Shown here piece by piece: positions 37,112-45,631 of a DNA stretch of 64,000 bases; the first letter of the stretch is position 1, and the number at the start of each line of letters is the position of its first letter. A model generated the notes under the pieces. That model was not told the DNA's origin. It did not search any database and worked only from the letters and a program-made list of their open reading frames with translations. This DNA comes from Synechococcus sp. ROS8604. Lineage in GTDB: Bacteria > Cyanobacteriota > Cyanobacteriia > PCC-6307 > Cyanobiaceae. A program made the translations under genes and the position numbers. The stretch is taken from contig NZ_CP047946.1 of NCBI RefSeq assembly GCF_014279655.1, positions 1,736,001 to 1,800,000 on the forward strand. Direction: 5' to 3'.

Positions 37112-37402
37112 TTACGACTTTGAACCGAGGTCTTCAAGCTGACGACGAACATCAGAGATGGCGGAATTGAGCTGCTCAACACGATGTTCCAGCTGATCAT
37201 CGCGATTGACGTATTGATTGGCCTCAAACGCCTCACTGCCGTCTTGCATCCTTGGCGCGTAGAGCATGGAACGCTGACGCTTGAGCCGCTGACGACGTTC
37301 TGCTTCGGTGAGCAGCCACCACCCCACACCTGCTGCCCCGATGAGGGCTCCGCTCAGGAGCGTGAAAAGTGTTCCTGAGGTGGATTCCTGCTGCCTGCTC
37401 AT
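37112..37402 (-). CDS. Small membrane protein with C-terminal coiled coil (YtxH-like)
   Basis: 96 residues. One hydrophobic segment ([21 protein letters not shown]) is followed by a charged region with heptad spacing ([25 protein letters not shown]), typical of a short coiled coil. A basic stretch ([11 protein letters not shown]) sits just after the membrane. No family function; similar small proteins are common in cyanobacteria. Minus strand, before ilvD. Confidence 0.65.
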   Translation of the reverse strand: MSRQQESTSGTLFTLLSGALIGAAGVGWWLLTEAERRQRLKRQRSMLYAPRMQDGSEAFEANQYVNRDDQLEHRVEQLNSAISDVRRQLEDLGSKS

Positions 37403-37426
37403 CGCCGCCGATGGATTTTTTTCAGC

Positions 37427-38044
37427 CTAGGTCGAGGGAGCTGTTCTGATTTGCAGCCGTTGAGATGTGTTGCCAATCCCAGGAGAAATTTGACCATTTG
37501 CATTGAGTACTTCATCAATGCAGGCGGTATGAATGGTGAGTTCGGGAAACGTTTCCCCCAGTCGTTTGAGCCCCGGGCTGGCTGTTAGGGCTGCAATCAC
37601 ACGAAGCCTTCGGCTCTCAACACCTTTTGCCACAAGCTCTTCCATCAAGCCGAGAAGATCCTCTGCATCGCTGATTTGATCCAGCAGCAGCACGAGACCG
37701 GCGTTGGCCTCAATGGTTTCAGGTAGGCCACCCAGACAGAGCTCGGCGTGAGGCAACACTTGCCTAGCCCCTTCCCAAAGCATCAGTCCACCAGGGAGGA
37801 GAGGCACGGCAAGCAAGGGAACACCCGTTTCGATCACGGTGCCTTCCGTGAGCTCAAGGGCGGTTTGCACCTGTTCACGACGATGGGGAAGCCAATCCCT
37901 CAGCGCTTCATAGGTGAGCCAACGTCCCAACTCCTCGAGCGCTGTGCGATACAGCGACGGTGGTGTGCCGGCGTGGCGCAACATCGTGAGCCAATGAGCA
38001 ATGAGTGGATGGGGGGGAACAACCACCCTCAAGGTTTTGGCCAT
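37427..38044 (-). CDS. Uracil phosphoribosyltransferase-like protein with degenerate PRPP site
   Basis: 205 residues. The N-terminal half matches UPRT: VVPPHPLIAHWLTMLRHAGT and YEALRDWLPHRREQVQTALE. Later segments (LTASPGLKRLGETFPELTIHTACIDEVLNANG) also align. But the PRPP loop of active enzymes (DPMLATGGS) is replaced by LDQISDAEDLLGL, and LRAGLGM by LAVPLLPGG. So PRPP and uracil binding look lost. It may be a structural or regulatory paralogue. The ATG at 38044 is preferred to a long upstream frame. It is divergent from the pentapeptide gene. Confidence 0.75.
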   Translation of the reverse strand: MAKTLRVVVPPHPLIAHWLTMLRHAGTPPSLYRTALEELGRWLTYEALRDWLPHRREQVQTALELTEGTVIETGVPLLAVPLLPGGLMLWEGARQVLPHAELCLGGLPETIEANAGLVLLLDQISDAEDLLGLMEELVAKGVESRRLRVIAALTASPGLKRLGETFPELTIHTACIDEVLNANGQISPGIGNTSQRLQIRTAPST

Positions 38045-38129
38045 GGCACGTGGAGGGGCAGCTGTCTGCCATAACGTGACCGTACAAGTTACGGCAGCTG
38101 CAACCTGAAGCCGGCTGCATCCATATCTG

Positions 38130-38648
38130 ATGCCCCTTCCCGATTTGTTCCGCAAGCAATTGTTATCCGTTCTGTTCGGGTTGCTTCTTACGTCGAGCTT
38201 GATCTCTTTTCCCTTCGCTGCTCAAGCCATCACGGCGCCTGAATTGCGTGGTCAATTTGCGGTGCAAGACATCAGCAACGACATGCATGGCCGAGATTTA
38301 AAAGAAAAAGAATTTTTGAAAGCTGACCTCCGTGGTGTGGACCTGAGTGACACCGACCTACGAGGAGCTGTGATCAACACCTCTCAATTGCAGGGCGCTG
38401 ATCTCCATGGAGCGAACCTTGAGGATGTGGTGGCGTTTTCCAGTCGATTTGATGAAACCGACCTCAGCGACGCCAACTTCACGAACGCGATGCTGATGCA
38501 AAGCCGGTTTGTGGATGCGCGCATTGAGGGAACGGATTTCACCAACGCCGTCATCGACCTCACGCAAATGAAAGCCCTCTGTGGTCGTGCCAGTGGCGTG
38601 AATAGTGTCAGCGGCGTGAGCACCCGCGAAAGCCTGGGGTGCCGCTGA
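38130..38648 (+). CDS. Pentapeptide-repeat protein, exported
   Basis: 172 residues with a signal peptide (LLSVLFGLLLTSSLISFPFAAQA). The repeats follow the A(D/N)LxX pattern: FLKADLRGVDLSDTDLRGA, GADLHGANLEDV, ETDLSDANFTNAML, GTDFTNAVIDL. They form a right-handed beta-helix. Two cysteines near the end (LCGRA, LGCR) may form a disulfide. Cyanobacteria and plant chloroplasts have lumenal members of this type, so a thylakoid lumen location is plausible. The stop overlaps the next gene (TGATG). Confidence 0.85.
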   Translation: MPLPDLFRKQLLSVLFGLLLTSSLISFPFAAQAITAPELRGQFAVQDISNDMHGRDLKEKEFLKADLRGVDLSDTDLRGAVINTSQLQGADLHGANLEDVVAFSSRFDETDLSDANFTNAMLMQSRFVDARIEGTDFTNAVIDLTQMKALCGRASGVNSVSGVSTRESLGCR

Positions 38649-39709
38649 TGTCTGAACGCCTTCCAGTCACCGTGATTACCGGCTTTCTCGGAGCCGGGAA
38701 AACAACGTTGTTGCGCCATTTATTGATCAACAGCGGCCAACGCCTTGCGGTGATGGTCAACGAATTTGGAACCGTGGGCCTGGATGGCGATCTCATCCGA
38801 AGTTGCGGCTTCTGCCCAGAAGATGAAATCGATGGGCGTCTTGTCGAGCTGAACAACGGCTGTCTGTGCTGCACGGTGCAGGACGATTTTCTACCGACGA
38901 TGGAAACGCTGCTCGCTCGCGCTGATCAGCTCGATGGCATCGTTGTTGAGACCAGTGGTTTGGCACTTCCCAGGCCCTTGTTGCAGGCCCTCGAATGGCC
39001 CGCGATCCGGGCTCGTGTTCACGTGAATGGCGTGGTGACTGTTGTGGATGGGGAAGCCCTGAACAACGGAAGCCCCGTGGGAGATCCTGAGGCCTTGGAG
39101 CGGCAACGACAGGAAGACCCAAGCCTGGACCACCTCACCGCCATTGATGAGTTGTTCGCTGATCAACTTCAATCCGCTGACCTGGTGTTGGTCAGTCGTT
39201 CTGATCGCTTAGAGCCCAACGAACTGGACCAGATTCAGCAATCGCTTGCCCCCAAGCTGCGATCCGGTACATCGGTGATCCCGATGACTCGCGGGCAAGT
39301 GGAGTCGAGTTTGCTTCTGGGGGTCGAGCGTGAGATATCTTCCGAACATGAACATGAACACCACGATCACGATCACACACACGATCATCACGATCACACG
39401 CACTTGGATGTGGTGGGCGGAAATGTTCGTTTCGAGGGCGTCATTCAACGTGCGGACTTTGAACGCATCCTTCCTCCCTTTGTGACTGAGCATCAGGTCG
39501 TGCGCCTGAAGGGACGGGTCTGGTTGCCTGGCAAATCCCTTCCTTTGCAAGTCCAAATGGTTGGTCCCCGTTTAGAAACTTGGTTTGAAGCCGCTCCGGA
39601 TCAAGCCTGGACTCCCCAAAATAAATCTGGCGTGGATCTGGTTGTGATCGGATTTGATCCAAAGGCCTCTGAAAAACTCACAACTCTCCTGCTTCAGGCG
39701 AGTCAATAA
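38648..39709 (+). CDS. cobW: CobW-type G3E GTPase with a His-rich metal-binding loop
   Basis: 353 residues. Walker A GFLGAGKTTLL at residue 12, the CxCC motif in NNGCLCCTVQDDF for metal transfer, and the NxxD-like SRSDRLE region. A His/Asp-rich loop at about residues 235-254 (EHEHEHHDHDHTHDHHDH) separates it from the CobW C-terminal domain (VRFEGVIQRADFERILPPF). G3E proteins deliver zinc, cobalt or nickel; the loop suggests metal storage. Start ATG 38648 overlaps the pentapeptide stop. The cofactor target (cobalamin, zinc or other) is not settled. Confidence 0.88.
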   Translation: MSERLPVTVITGFLGAGKTTLLRHLLINSGQRLAVMVNEFGTVGLDGDLIRSCGFCPEDEIDGRLVELNNGCLCCTVQDDFLPTMETLLARADQLDGIVVETSGLALPRPLLQALEWPAIRARVHVNGVVTVVDGEALNNGSPVGDPEALERQRQEDPSLDHLTAIDELFADQLQSADLVLVSRSDRLEPNELDQIQQSLAPKLRSGTSVIPMTRGQVESSLLLGVEREISSEHEHEHHDHDHTHDHHDHTHLDVVGGNVRFEGVIQRADFERILPPFVTEHQVVRLKGRVWLPGKSLPLQVQMVGPRLETWFEAAPDQAWTPQNKSGVDLVVIGFDPKASEKLTTLLLQASQ

Positions 39710-39783
39710 GTTCTGGCAAAAGCTCTTAAGCATCCCCCTAAAACGAACGAATCCACAGAGCCATCAGACCCTAATATGACTTC

Positions 39784-39838
39784 AATCTCTAAGAGATTTT
39801 CAAAGAAACTTATATGCAGCTTGCTTAAAAACAAGCTC
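39784..39838. terminator. Two hairpins between the CobW and transpeptidase genes
   Basis: AATCTC TAA GAGATT (39784-39798) followed by TTTC, and AGCTTG/CAAGCT (39818-39823, 39832-39837) with an A-rich loop and CTGAATCTTTTTC after. The genes on both sides converge here, so the pair may terminate both strands. The stems are short. Confidence 0.5.
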
Positions 39839-39855
39839 TGAATCTTTTTCATTGG

Positions 39856-40488
39856 TCAGTCTTCAACAACCAATAAACGCACATCACGGCCTTTGATTAG
39901 CTGAGACAGTTCCAACATGTCGTGTTTACGAATCAGCCCAATACATCCCAAGGTTCCGCTGTTTCCATTGAGCCCTGCGCTGGGGTCTTGATGAATCCCG
40001 AGCACCCTTCGGCCCGTGGTGAAGGTTGGTTCAATGCCAATCCAAACGGGGCCTAATTCTGGATAAGCACCATCGGCCAAGGGTTCCACTGGTCCGAGGG
40101 TGTAGCTCCCCGTTGGCAGGGGAGCCTTACTGCCCATCTGATCACGGTCCGCGTTCTGGCGATGGGCACGTCCGCTCACTGCGTCGAAATGACGCGCCGG
40201 TTCCCCCGGAATCTCAAGCCTTAAATCCCAAATGGGATCTCCTGTAGAGCGAATCTGTCTCTTGGTGCGGCCAAGGACGAGCTGAGGCTCAGGATCCGGT
40301 ATGGCGACCGGAGGCTCCAAAATCGCCAGCAACCTTGAACTCACCTCAACAGGTGCGGAGCTGTTCAGCACAAAGTCGTTGGCCCAACTCGGAGCACTGA
40401 TCCCGAGACCTACGCAGACAGCACTGAAGAGCATCAGGGAAGGAGTGGCCCTGCTCGCCAGCCGCTGAAAGGGCATAGACCGAGGCAT
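39856..40488 (-). CDS. L,D-transpeptidase (YkuD) family protein
   Basis: 210 residues with a signal peptide (SLMLFSAVCVGLGISAPSWAN). The catalytic region reads GIHQDPSAGLNGNSGTLGCIGL, the His-(x)n-SxTxGCI pattern of YkuD enzymes with a nucleophilic Cys. It would cross-link peptidoglycan through 3-3 bonds or modify the wall. The N-terminal third (VELSRRLLAILEPPVAIPDPEPQL area) has no known domain. It ends at the hairpin region near 39838. Confidence 0.8.
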   Translation of the reverse strand: MPRSMPFQRLASRATPSLMLFSAVCVGLGISAPSWANDFVLNSSAPVEVSSRLLAILEPPVAIPDPEPQLVLGRTKRQIRSTGDPIWDLRLEIPGEPARHFDAVSGRAHRQNADRDQMGSKAPLPTGSYTLGPVEPLADGAYPELGPVWIGIEPTFTTGRRVLGIHQDPSAGLNGNSGTLGCIGLIRKHDMLELSQLIKGRDVRLLVVED

Positions 40489-40568
40489 TCGAAATGATCG
40501 AAAAGCGCCCCTTTCTTAAGAGGATTTTTGCGTTCTTTTGAAAAAAAGAAACGGTTGCTCAGCTGGCC

Positions 40569-41147
40569 CTAGCCCTTGCGCCAATCCAAGCCAGGAATGC
40601 GAGGCAGAATTGCTGGGGTATTGGAGCGATAGATCAAGTAGTCGGGATGGACGGCACAAAGCCGCTTTTCTTCTCGGCGGGCCTTGCCGTTGAGCAGCGC
40701 AACCAACAGCAAAAACAGCGCCAGGTGAAGCAGGCTTCCCTTCGCAAGCACGACACCAACAGAGCAGATCACAACAGCGCGATAGAGAGGGTGCCGGCAA
40801 CGGCCGTACACCCCAGACGTGATTAAAGCTGCATTGGGCTTGGGATCCGGCAATGGAGAAAGGCTGGGGCCTAACGCCAAGAAACCCTGCAGAGCCAGGC
40901 CAAGCCCAACAACAAACAGCATCAACCCGCTGACATGAAGCCATGCAGGCCAACTCCAGGCATCGAGAAGCTCAGGGGACCAGCTCGGAAGAATGTGCGC
41001 ACAGATCAAGACCACTTGAGCCAGCAACCACCACTCCCCCTTTTGATTGTTGAGCAATCCAATCCAGCTCAACCCCCAACCCTGAAAGCTCTCACGCCAA
41101 TCAACCTGTTGCTCTGGCTCCTTGAGCGGAAGACCCTTCTTTTCCAT
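40569..41147 (-). CDS. ICMT/NnrU-like membrane methyltransferase
   Basis: 192 residues with about four membrane segments (WWLLAQVVLICAHILPSW; WLHVSGLMLFVVGLGLALQGFLAL; AVVICSVGVVLAKGSLLHLALFLLLVALL). The YGRCRHPLYRAVV segment and the downstream EEKRLCAVHPDYLIY pattern match isoprenylcysteine O-methyltransferase-like proteins, which bind SAM. The substrate is unknown. Start at ATG 41147 gives MEKKGLP; a longer frame upstream overlaps the next gene. Confidence 0.75.
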   Translation of the reverse strand: MEKKGLPLKEPEQQVDWRESFQGWGLSWIGLLNNQKGEWWLLAQVVLICAHILPSWSPELLDAWSWPAWLHVSGLMLFVVGLGLALQGFLALGPSLSPLPDPKPNAALITSGVYGRCRHPLYRAVVICSVGVVLAKGSLLHLALFLLLVALLNGKARREEKRLCAVHPDYLIYRSNTPAILPRIPGLDWRKG

Positions 41148-41161
41148 CGTGATCAGCAGGA

Positions 41162-41512
41162 TTAATCCATCGGCAGGTCGCCGCGAGCGCAGACCTGACC
41201 CCAGCAAAGCGCACCCTCCTCACTCCAACTGGCCTGCACGCTGTTCCAAGAAGAGCGCTCATTGATCCGCATCCGCATCAAGCCAGTGCCGTCATGCTCG
41301 AACTGAATCCTGTGGTCATTAAACGCCAAATTCCAACGGCTACCCACGGGATCGGCCTCAAAACGGCATGGTTCCCAGGCCTCATGACTCCAGCGACACT
41401 CCACGTCGACGGCCACCGGCTCAGCCAGTGCAGGTCGAACGATGCCTGGTGCGATCAGCAGCAATGGTGTGATCAGAGTGAGTGTGAATCCGATGGATGG
41501 GATCACAGACAA
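41162..41512 (-). CDS. Secreted hypothetical protein (116 aa)
   Basis: 116 residues with a signal peptide (IGFTLTLITPLLLIAPGIVRPALAE). The mature part has four cysteines (VECRWSH, EPCRFEA, ALCWGQVCARG), which could form two disulfides, and many Trp and Arg residues. It sits 14 bases before the methyltransferase gene on the same strand. No family is recognised. Confidence 0.55.
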   Translation of the reverse strand: MSVIPSIGFTLTLITPLLLIAPGIVRPALAEPVAVDVECRWSHEAWEPCRFEADPVGSRWNLAFNDHRIQFEHDGTGLMRMRINERSSWNSVQASWSEEGALCWGQVCARGDLPMD

Positions 41513-41607
41513 AGGACATGGAGTCGTGGTCTGTTTTCAACCTGAAGAGAAAGTGACTGGAACGGGACTACGGCCTGCCAAGATTTAACAATTCATGCTC
41601 CGAGCCA

Positions 41608-41862
41608 GTGCCGCGTTATCAAGCTCGTGTCCTGGTGCATTTGCGCCCTTCTGTCCTAGATCCAGCCGGTGAGGCCACCCGTTCAGCCGCCAGCCGACTA
41701 GGGGTGGAAGGCGTCGAGCGGCTCCGCATCGGCAAGGCTGTCGAGCTGGAGCTAGAGGCATCGGATGAAGCGGATGCACGCCAACAGGTTGAACTCTTGA
41801 GCGATCGACTCCTCGCCAATCCTGTGATTGAGAACTGGACCATGGAGCTCAAGTTGTCATGA
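41608..41862 (+). CDS. purS: Phosphoribosylformylglycinamidine synthase subunit PurS
   Basis: 84 residues. It is the small subunit that couples PurL and PurQ. The sequence [31 protein letters not shown], with [10 protein letters not shown] and [11 protein letters not shown], fits PurS. The start is GTG at 41608. It overlaps purQ (ATGA), as usual for the complex. Confidence 0.92.
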   Translation: MPRYQARVLVHLRPSVLDPAGEATRSAASRLGVEGVERLRIGKAVELELEASDEADARQQVELLSDRLLANPVIENWTMELKLS

Positions 41863-42518
41863 GCATTGGTGTTGTTGTCTTTCCTGGTTCCAATTGCGAC
41901 CGGGATGTTCGTTGGGCGACGCAGGGATGCCTGGGTATGCAAACCCAATACCTCTGGCATGAAGAGACAGATCTCAGCGGCCTAGACGCTGTGGTGCTGC
42001 CGGGAGGTTTCAGTTATGGCGACTATCTGCGTTGCGGCGCAATCGCCAGATTTGCCCCCGTACTGGGTGCGTTGATCGAATTCGCCAACAAGGGCGGGCG
42101 GGTGCTGGGCATCTGCAACGGATTTCAGGTGCTCACTGAGCTCGGCTTATTGCCAGGAGCACTCACCCGCAATAGCGGCCTCCATTTCATCTGCGAAGAC
42201 GCTCCACTCGAGGTGGTGAGTGCGCGCACTCCCTGGCTAGCTCACGGACAAGCCGGACAAGAAATCCAACTGCCCATTGCCCATGGAGAGGGCCGTTATC
42301 AATGCAGCGAAGACACTCTTAAATCCCTTCAAGACAGTGACGGCATCGCGCTGCGCTACACCAACAATCCCAATGGCTCCGTTGCCGATATTGCCGGAAT
42401 CACCAATCCAGCTGGCAATGTTCTTGGACTCATGCCTCACCCTGAGCGGGCCTGTGATCCTGCGACAGGGGGCGTCGACGGACGCCGATTAATCGAGGCG
42501 CTGATTGATCCCTCCTGA
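41859..42518 (+). CDS. purQ: Phosphoribosylformylglycinamidine synthase glutaminase subunit PurQ
   Basis: 219 residues, class I glutamine amidotransferase that feeds ammonia to PurL. It has [28 protein letters not shown], the nucleophile in [17 protein letters not shown], and the His-Glu pair in MPHPERACD. Follows purS with a 4-base overlap; purL is not in this window. Confidence 0.96.
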   Translation: MSIGVVVFPGSNCDRDVRWATQGCLGMQTQYLWHEETDLSGLDAVVLPGGFSYGDYLRCGAIARFAPVLGALIEFANKGGRVLGICNGFQVLTELGLLPGALTRNSGLHFICEDAPLEVVSARTPWLAHGQAGQEIQLPIAHGEGRYQCSEDTLKSLQDSDGIALRYTNNPNGSVADIAGITNPAGNVLGLMPHPERACDPATGGVDGRRLIEALIDPS

Positions 42519-42583
42519 CCAGAATGAGAATGATCAACTCTAAGAAGACAAGGATTCAAAAAGATTGTTTATCCATGCGGGCT

Positions 42584-42589
42584 TATAAT
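42584..42589 (+). promoter_or_regulatory. Candidate -10 box (TATAAT) upstream of the S66 peptidase
   Basis: A consensus TATAAT in the 217-base gap between purQ and the S66 gene. The -35-like TTGTTT is only 13 bases away, which is short. It is 147 bases upstream of the ATG. The gap is AT-rich. Low confidence. Confidence 0.3.
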
Positions 42590-42735
42590 TAATTCAACAA
42601 ACGCCTTGATTCTTCGCTTGCATCAGTAAATAAAAAGTATCATCTTTTGCTCGTCAAAGATAAGATCTTCTTAAGATCGAATTTAACCCTAAATAGCATG
42701 GTCATACTTGAGTGCAATGGTAAATCAGGCCTTTG

Positions 42736-43716
42736 ATGCGTCGTCGATCATTTTTTACGTTGGGAATCCCGGCGGCCTTGGCGATGGCCGTTCCATTCTC
42801 TGCGAATGCATTGGCAGCATCGAGCCCAAAAAAATCCTTCCTACGTCCCCTAAAAAGGGGCTCAAGGCTTCGGGCGGTCAATGCCGGAACTTGGATCGAT
42901 CCTGATACTGATTTTGGCCTCCTCGTGCAGCGTTGTGAGGCTGAAGGATGGGCGCTTGAGATCCCAGAATCAGTGAGGCGTCAATGGCAATGGTTTTCAG
43001 GCACCGATCAACAGCGAGCCGATGATCTTGAGCGTGCCTGGAACAATCCTTCTCTTGATGGTCTGATTTATGTCGGTGCTGGCTGGGGAGGCGCCAGGGT
43101 TTTAGAAGTTGGCTTCCGCTTTCCCAAGCGACCTCTCTGGACCTTGGGATTTTCTGACACAAGCTCGATGCTGCTGGCGCAATGGTCGGCGGGTTTGCGT
43201 GGCGCTATCCACGGATCCACAACTGGACCGGACCAACAGTGGGAACGAACGGTCCATCTCCTGAAGGGGGAACCGGTCGCGCCACTGCAAGGCCGTGCCG
43301 TACGACCCGGGGTGGCCAGTGGTCCACTCGTGGTGACCAATCTCACGGTCGCAACCCATTTGATTGGCACCCCCTGTTTGCCTGATCTGCGTGGATCCAT
43401 CCTGGTGCTGGAGGATGTGGGAGAAGCTCCCTACAGAGTGGATCGCATGCTCACGCAGTGGCGCAGCTCTGGGCTGCTTCGTGGCCTTGCCGGCGTGGCT
43501 ACAGGACGGTTCAGCTGGAAAGGGGAGGTGGAGCCAGGTGATTTCTCCATGGATGGGATCCTTGAGGAGCGGCTCTCTGATCTAGGCATCCCCTTGGTCA
43601 TGAATTTGCCCCTTGGGCATGGACTTCCCAACATGGCTCTCCCCCTTGGTGCAGCAGCCACGCTCGACGCGAACCAAGGAACGCTGCAACTGAATCCTGA
43701 GCGCACCCATCGATAG
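42736..43716 (+). CDS. LD-carboxypeptidase (peptidase S66), Tat-exported
   Basis: 326 residues. It begins with a twin-arginine signal (MRRRSFFTLGIPAALAMAVP). The Ser nucleophile sits in TLGFSDTSSM; the acid and His are in VLEDVGEAPYRVDRML and LPLGHGLPNMALPLG. This matches muramoyltetrapeptide carboxypeptidase (LdcA-type), which trims peptidoglycan peptides; here it would act in the periplasm. Three 15-base repeat units span its stop codon. Confidence 0.88.
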   Translation: MRRRSFFTLGIPAALAMAVPFSANALAASSPKKSFLRPLKRGSRLRAVNAGTWIDPDTDFGLLVQRCEAEGWALEIPESVRRQWQWFSGTDQQRADDLERAWNNPSLDGLIYVGAGWGGARVLEVGFRFPKRPLWTLGFSDTSSMLLAQWSAGLRGAIHGSTTGPDQQWERTVHLLKGEPVAPLQGRAVRPGVASGPLVVTNLTVATHLIGTPCLPDLRGSILVLEDVGEAPYRVDRMLTQWRSSGLLRGLAGVATGRFSWKGEVEPGDFSMDGILEERLSDLGIPLVMNLPLGHGLPNMALPLGAAATLDANQGTLQLNPERTHR

Positions 43717-43746
43717 GACAGGCATCGATAGGACACCCATCGATCA
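43708..43746. repeat. 15-bp tandem repeat across the S66 stop codon
   Basis: CATCGATAGGACAGG (43708-43722) and CATCGATAGGACACC (43723-43737), followed by a partial CATCGATCA. The unit keeps frame, so the TAG stop recurs in the second copy. It probably arose by slippage. Confidence 0.9.
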
Positions 43747-43758
43747 ACCCATCAAAAA

Positions 43759-43776
43759 GGGGGGCTGACGCCCCCC
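43759..43776 (-). terminator. Terminator of fba
   Basis: Stem GGGGGGC/GCCCCCC (43759-43765, 43770-43776) with a TGAC loop; on the minus strand it is followed by TTTTT. It lies 25 bases beyond the fba stop. On the plus strand it lacks a long T tract, so it mainly serves fba. Confidence 0.85.
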
Positions 43777-43801
43777 CGATTGATTGACTTTGACCGAACA
43801 A

Positions 43802-44875
43802 TCAGGCAGCAACTGCTGTCTTGGGGTCAAGGGTGCCTTTTGCATAAAGGCCGGAGTAGAAGTTGATGTCGCGCTGCTTGATCTTGCTGGCATTACCGGC
43901 AGCCCAGAACTGCTGGTAGCGATCCAAACAAACCTGCTTCATGTACTTACGAGCCGGCTTGTTGAAGTGACGGGGATCGAAGTTGGCAGGATCAGCCATC
44001 GCAGCTTCACGCACGGCAGCGGTGAAGGCCAAACGGTTGTCGGTATCGATGTTCACTTTGCGAACACCGTTACGGATCCCTTCCTGAATTTCTTCCACGG
44101 GAACGCCGTAGGTCTCAGGAATTGCACCGCCGTACTTGTTGATCATTTCCAACCATTCCTGGGGAACGGAGGAGGAGCCGTGCATCACCAGGTGAGTGTT
44201 GGGGATGGCCTTGTGGATTTCAGCAATACGGCTGATCGCGAGCACTTCACCCGTGGGCTTGCGGGTGAACTTGTAAGCACCGTGGCTTGTACCGATGGCG
44301 ATCGCCAAGGCATCCACCTTGGTTTTGGCCACAAAGTCGGCAGCCTCAGCTGGATCGGTTAGGAGCTGATCCTTGGAAAGCTCACCTTCAAAACCGTGTC
44401 CGTCCTCGGCTTCGCCTTTGCCAGTTTCAAGGGAGCCAAGGCAACCCAATTCACCTTCAACACTCACGCCGATGGCATGGGCAACGTCCACGACTTCCTT
44501 CGTGACGTTGACGTTGTAGTCGTAACTCGCAGGCGTCTTGGCATCGGCCTCGAGGGATCCGTCCATCATCACGGAGGTGAAGCCATTGGCGGCTGCTCCG
44601 AAGCAAGTTGCAGGGCTATTGCCATGGTCCTGATGCATCACGACGGGAATGTCGGGATAGGTCTCAACAGCAGCCAGGATCAGGTGACGCAGGAAATTCT
44701 CACCTGCATAGGTGCGAGCCCCACGGGAAGCCTGGAGGATCACAGGAGAGTCAGTCTCGTGAGCCGCCTCCATGATCGACTGCACCTGCTCAAGATTGTT
44801 GACGTTGAAAGCAGGGATGCCGTAACCGTTTTCCGCGGCATGGTCGAGCAGAAGTCGAAGCGGAACGAGCGCCAT
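43802..44875 (-). CDS. fba: Class II fructose-bisphosphate aldolase
   Basis: 357 residues. It makes FBP from DHAP and GAP (also SBP) for the Calvin cycle and gluconeogenesis. Metal and substrate motifs: [76 protein letters not shown] and [16 protein letters not shown]. It is the Calvin cycle type (Cbb-like). A hairpin lies in its leader. Confidence 0.96.
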   Translation of the reverse strand: MALVPLRLLLDHAAENGYGIPAFNVNNLEQVQSIMEAAHETDSPVILQASRGARTYAGENFLRHLILAAVETYPDIPVVMHQDHGNSPATCFGAAANGFTSVMMDGSLEADAKTPASYDYNVNVTKEVVDVAHAIGVSVEGELGCLGSLETGKGEAEDGHGFEGELSKDQLLTDPAEAADFVAKTKVDALAIAIGTSHGAYKFTRKPTGEVLAISRIAEIHKAIPNTHLVMHGSSSVPQEWLEMINKYGGAIPETYGVPVEEIQEGIRNGVRKVNIDTDNRLAFTAAVREAAMADPANFDPRHFNKPARKYMKQVCLDRYQQFWAAGNASKIKQRDINFYSGLYAKGTLDPKTAVAA

Positions 44876-45631
44876 AGTGAAGTCCTAACGAAGGCCGATC
44901 AACGGACATAGGTCCGTAACCGCGCGACTTTACCTTTGAGTCGTGTGAATGTCACGACACTCCGTTGCAGAAATCACGCTGGAGTGCCAACAACTGATCG
45001 CTCAGGCAGTGGGGACCGCCCCGAAAAGCTGCTCATCCGCTGATGGTTTGGGGGCTAAGCGGCACGCTTTTGAGGCCTCTGAATTGGCCTAAGCACGCAC
45101 CAACAGACGGCTTGGCCCGTGTTTCGCTCCCATCGAAACCAGCAAAAGGCCCAAGAGAGTCCCTTGCGCTATTCGTTTCCTCTTTTTTCGTGTTGCTGAG
45201 GTGTAGAGACGCCCTTGCAACCCGCCTGATCAAAGAAAAAGTCCAAGTGCATTCGTAACAACACAACGCCCGAACTCTTGATGCGCATGCTTGCAACCAT
45301 TTGAGAATCGGATTGCTGAGCACAATCGGCTCATGCGTTGGAGCAGTCTTTGCCCCATGAATGGCGCCTAATCATCTATAGATCGCCCAAAAACGTTGGC
45401 AAGGGCCGTGCACTCTTTGGAGGATGCGCAGAAAGACCTCCGGATAACCAAGAGCTTGGGACAACAAAGAACTAGGGATGACGCACGAACAATGAAGAAT
45501 GAAGCAGGCCAAAACCTACCCACAAAATCTCGGCAGAAACCCAATATTGATACCCAGATTTGTACCCAGATCCGTGATCAAGATCCGCAAAGAATGATCA
45601 TTGTTTCAAGAATCAGTGCGATCCAATTGGA
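44876..45631. other. Gene-poor region of about 755 bp upstream of fba
   Basis: No convincing gene. Two overlapping frames on opposite strands around 45033-45323 look like mutual shadows with unlikely composition. The stretch holds the fba leader with a hairpin (44903-44918), an inverted pair GTGT...ACAC around 44942-44962, and two TACCCAGAT motifs 14 bases apart near 45551. An unrecognised small RNA or decayed gene is possible. Confidence 0.6.
44903..44918 (-). promoter_or_regulatory. Hairpin in the fba leader
   Basis: Perfect 6-bp dyad ACGGAC/GTCCGT around ATAG, 28 bases upstream of the fba ATG. It could be an operator or 5'-UTR stem. Confidence 0.3.

Noticed and set aside
39345-39405. GATCAC/CACGAT-rich stretch that looks like a short DNA repeat
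   Set aside because: It is explained by the His/Asp codons of the CobW loop; not a CRISPR or mobile repeat.
42525-42545. Fur-box-like AGAATGAGAATGATCA after purQ
   Set aside because: Only part of the consensus matches and it overlaps the end of purQ's transcript; too weak to report as a site.
45033-45323. Opposing frames of 96 and 71 codons upstream of fba
   Set aside because: They overlap each other on opposite strands and neither has a domain-like pattern, so both look like shadows of non-coding DNA.
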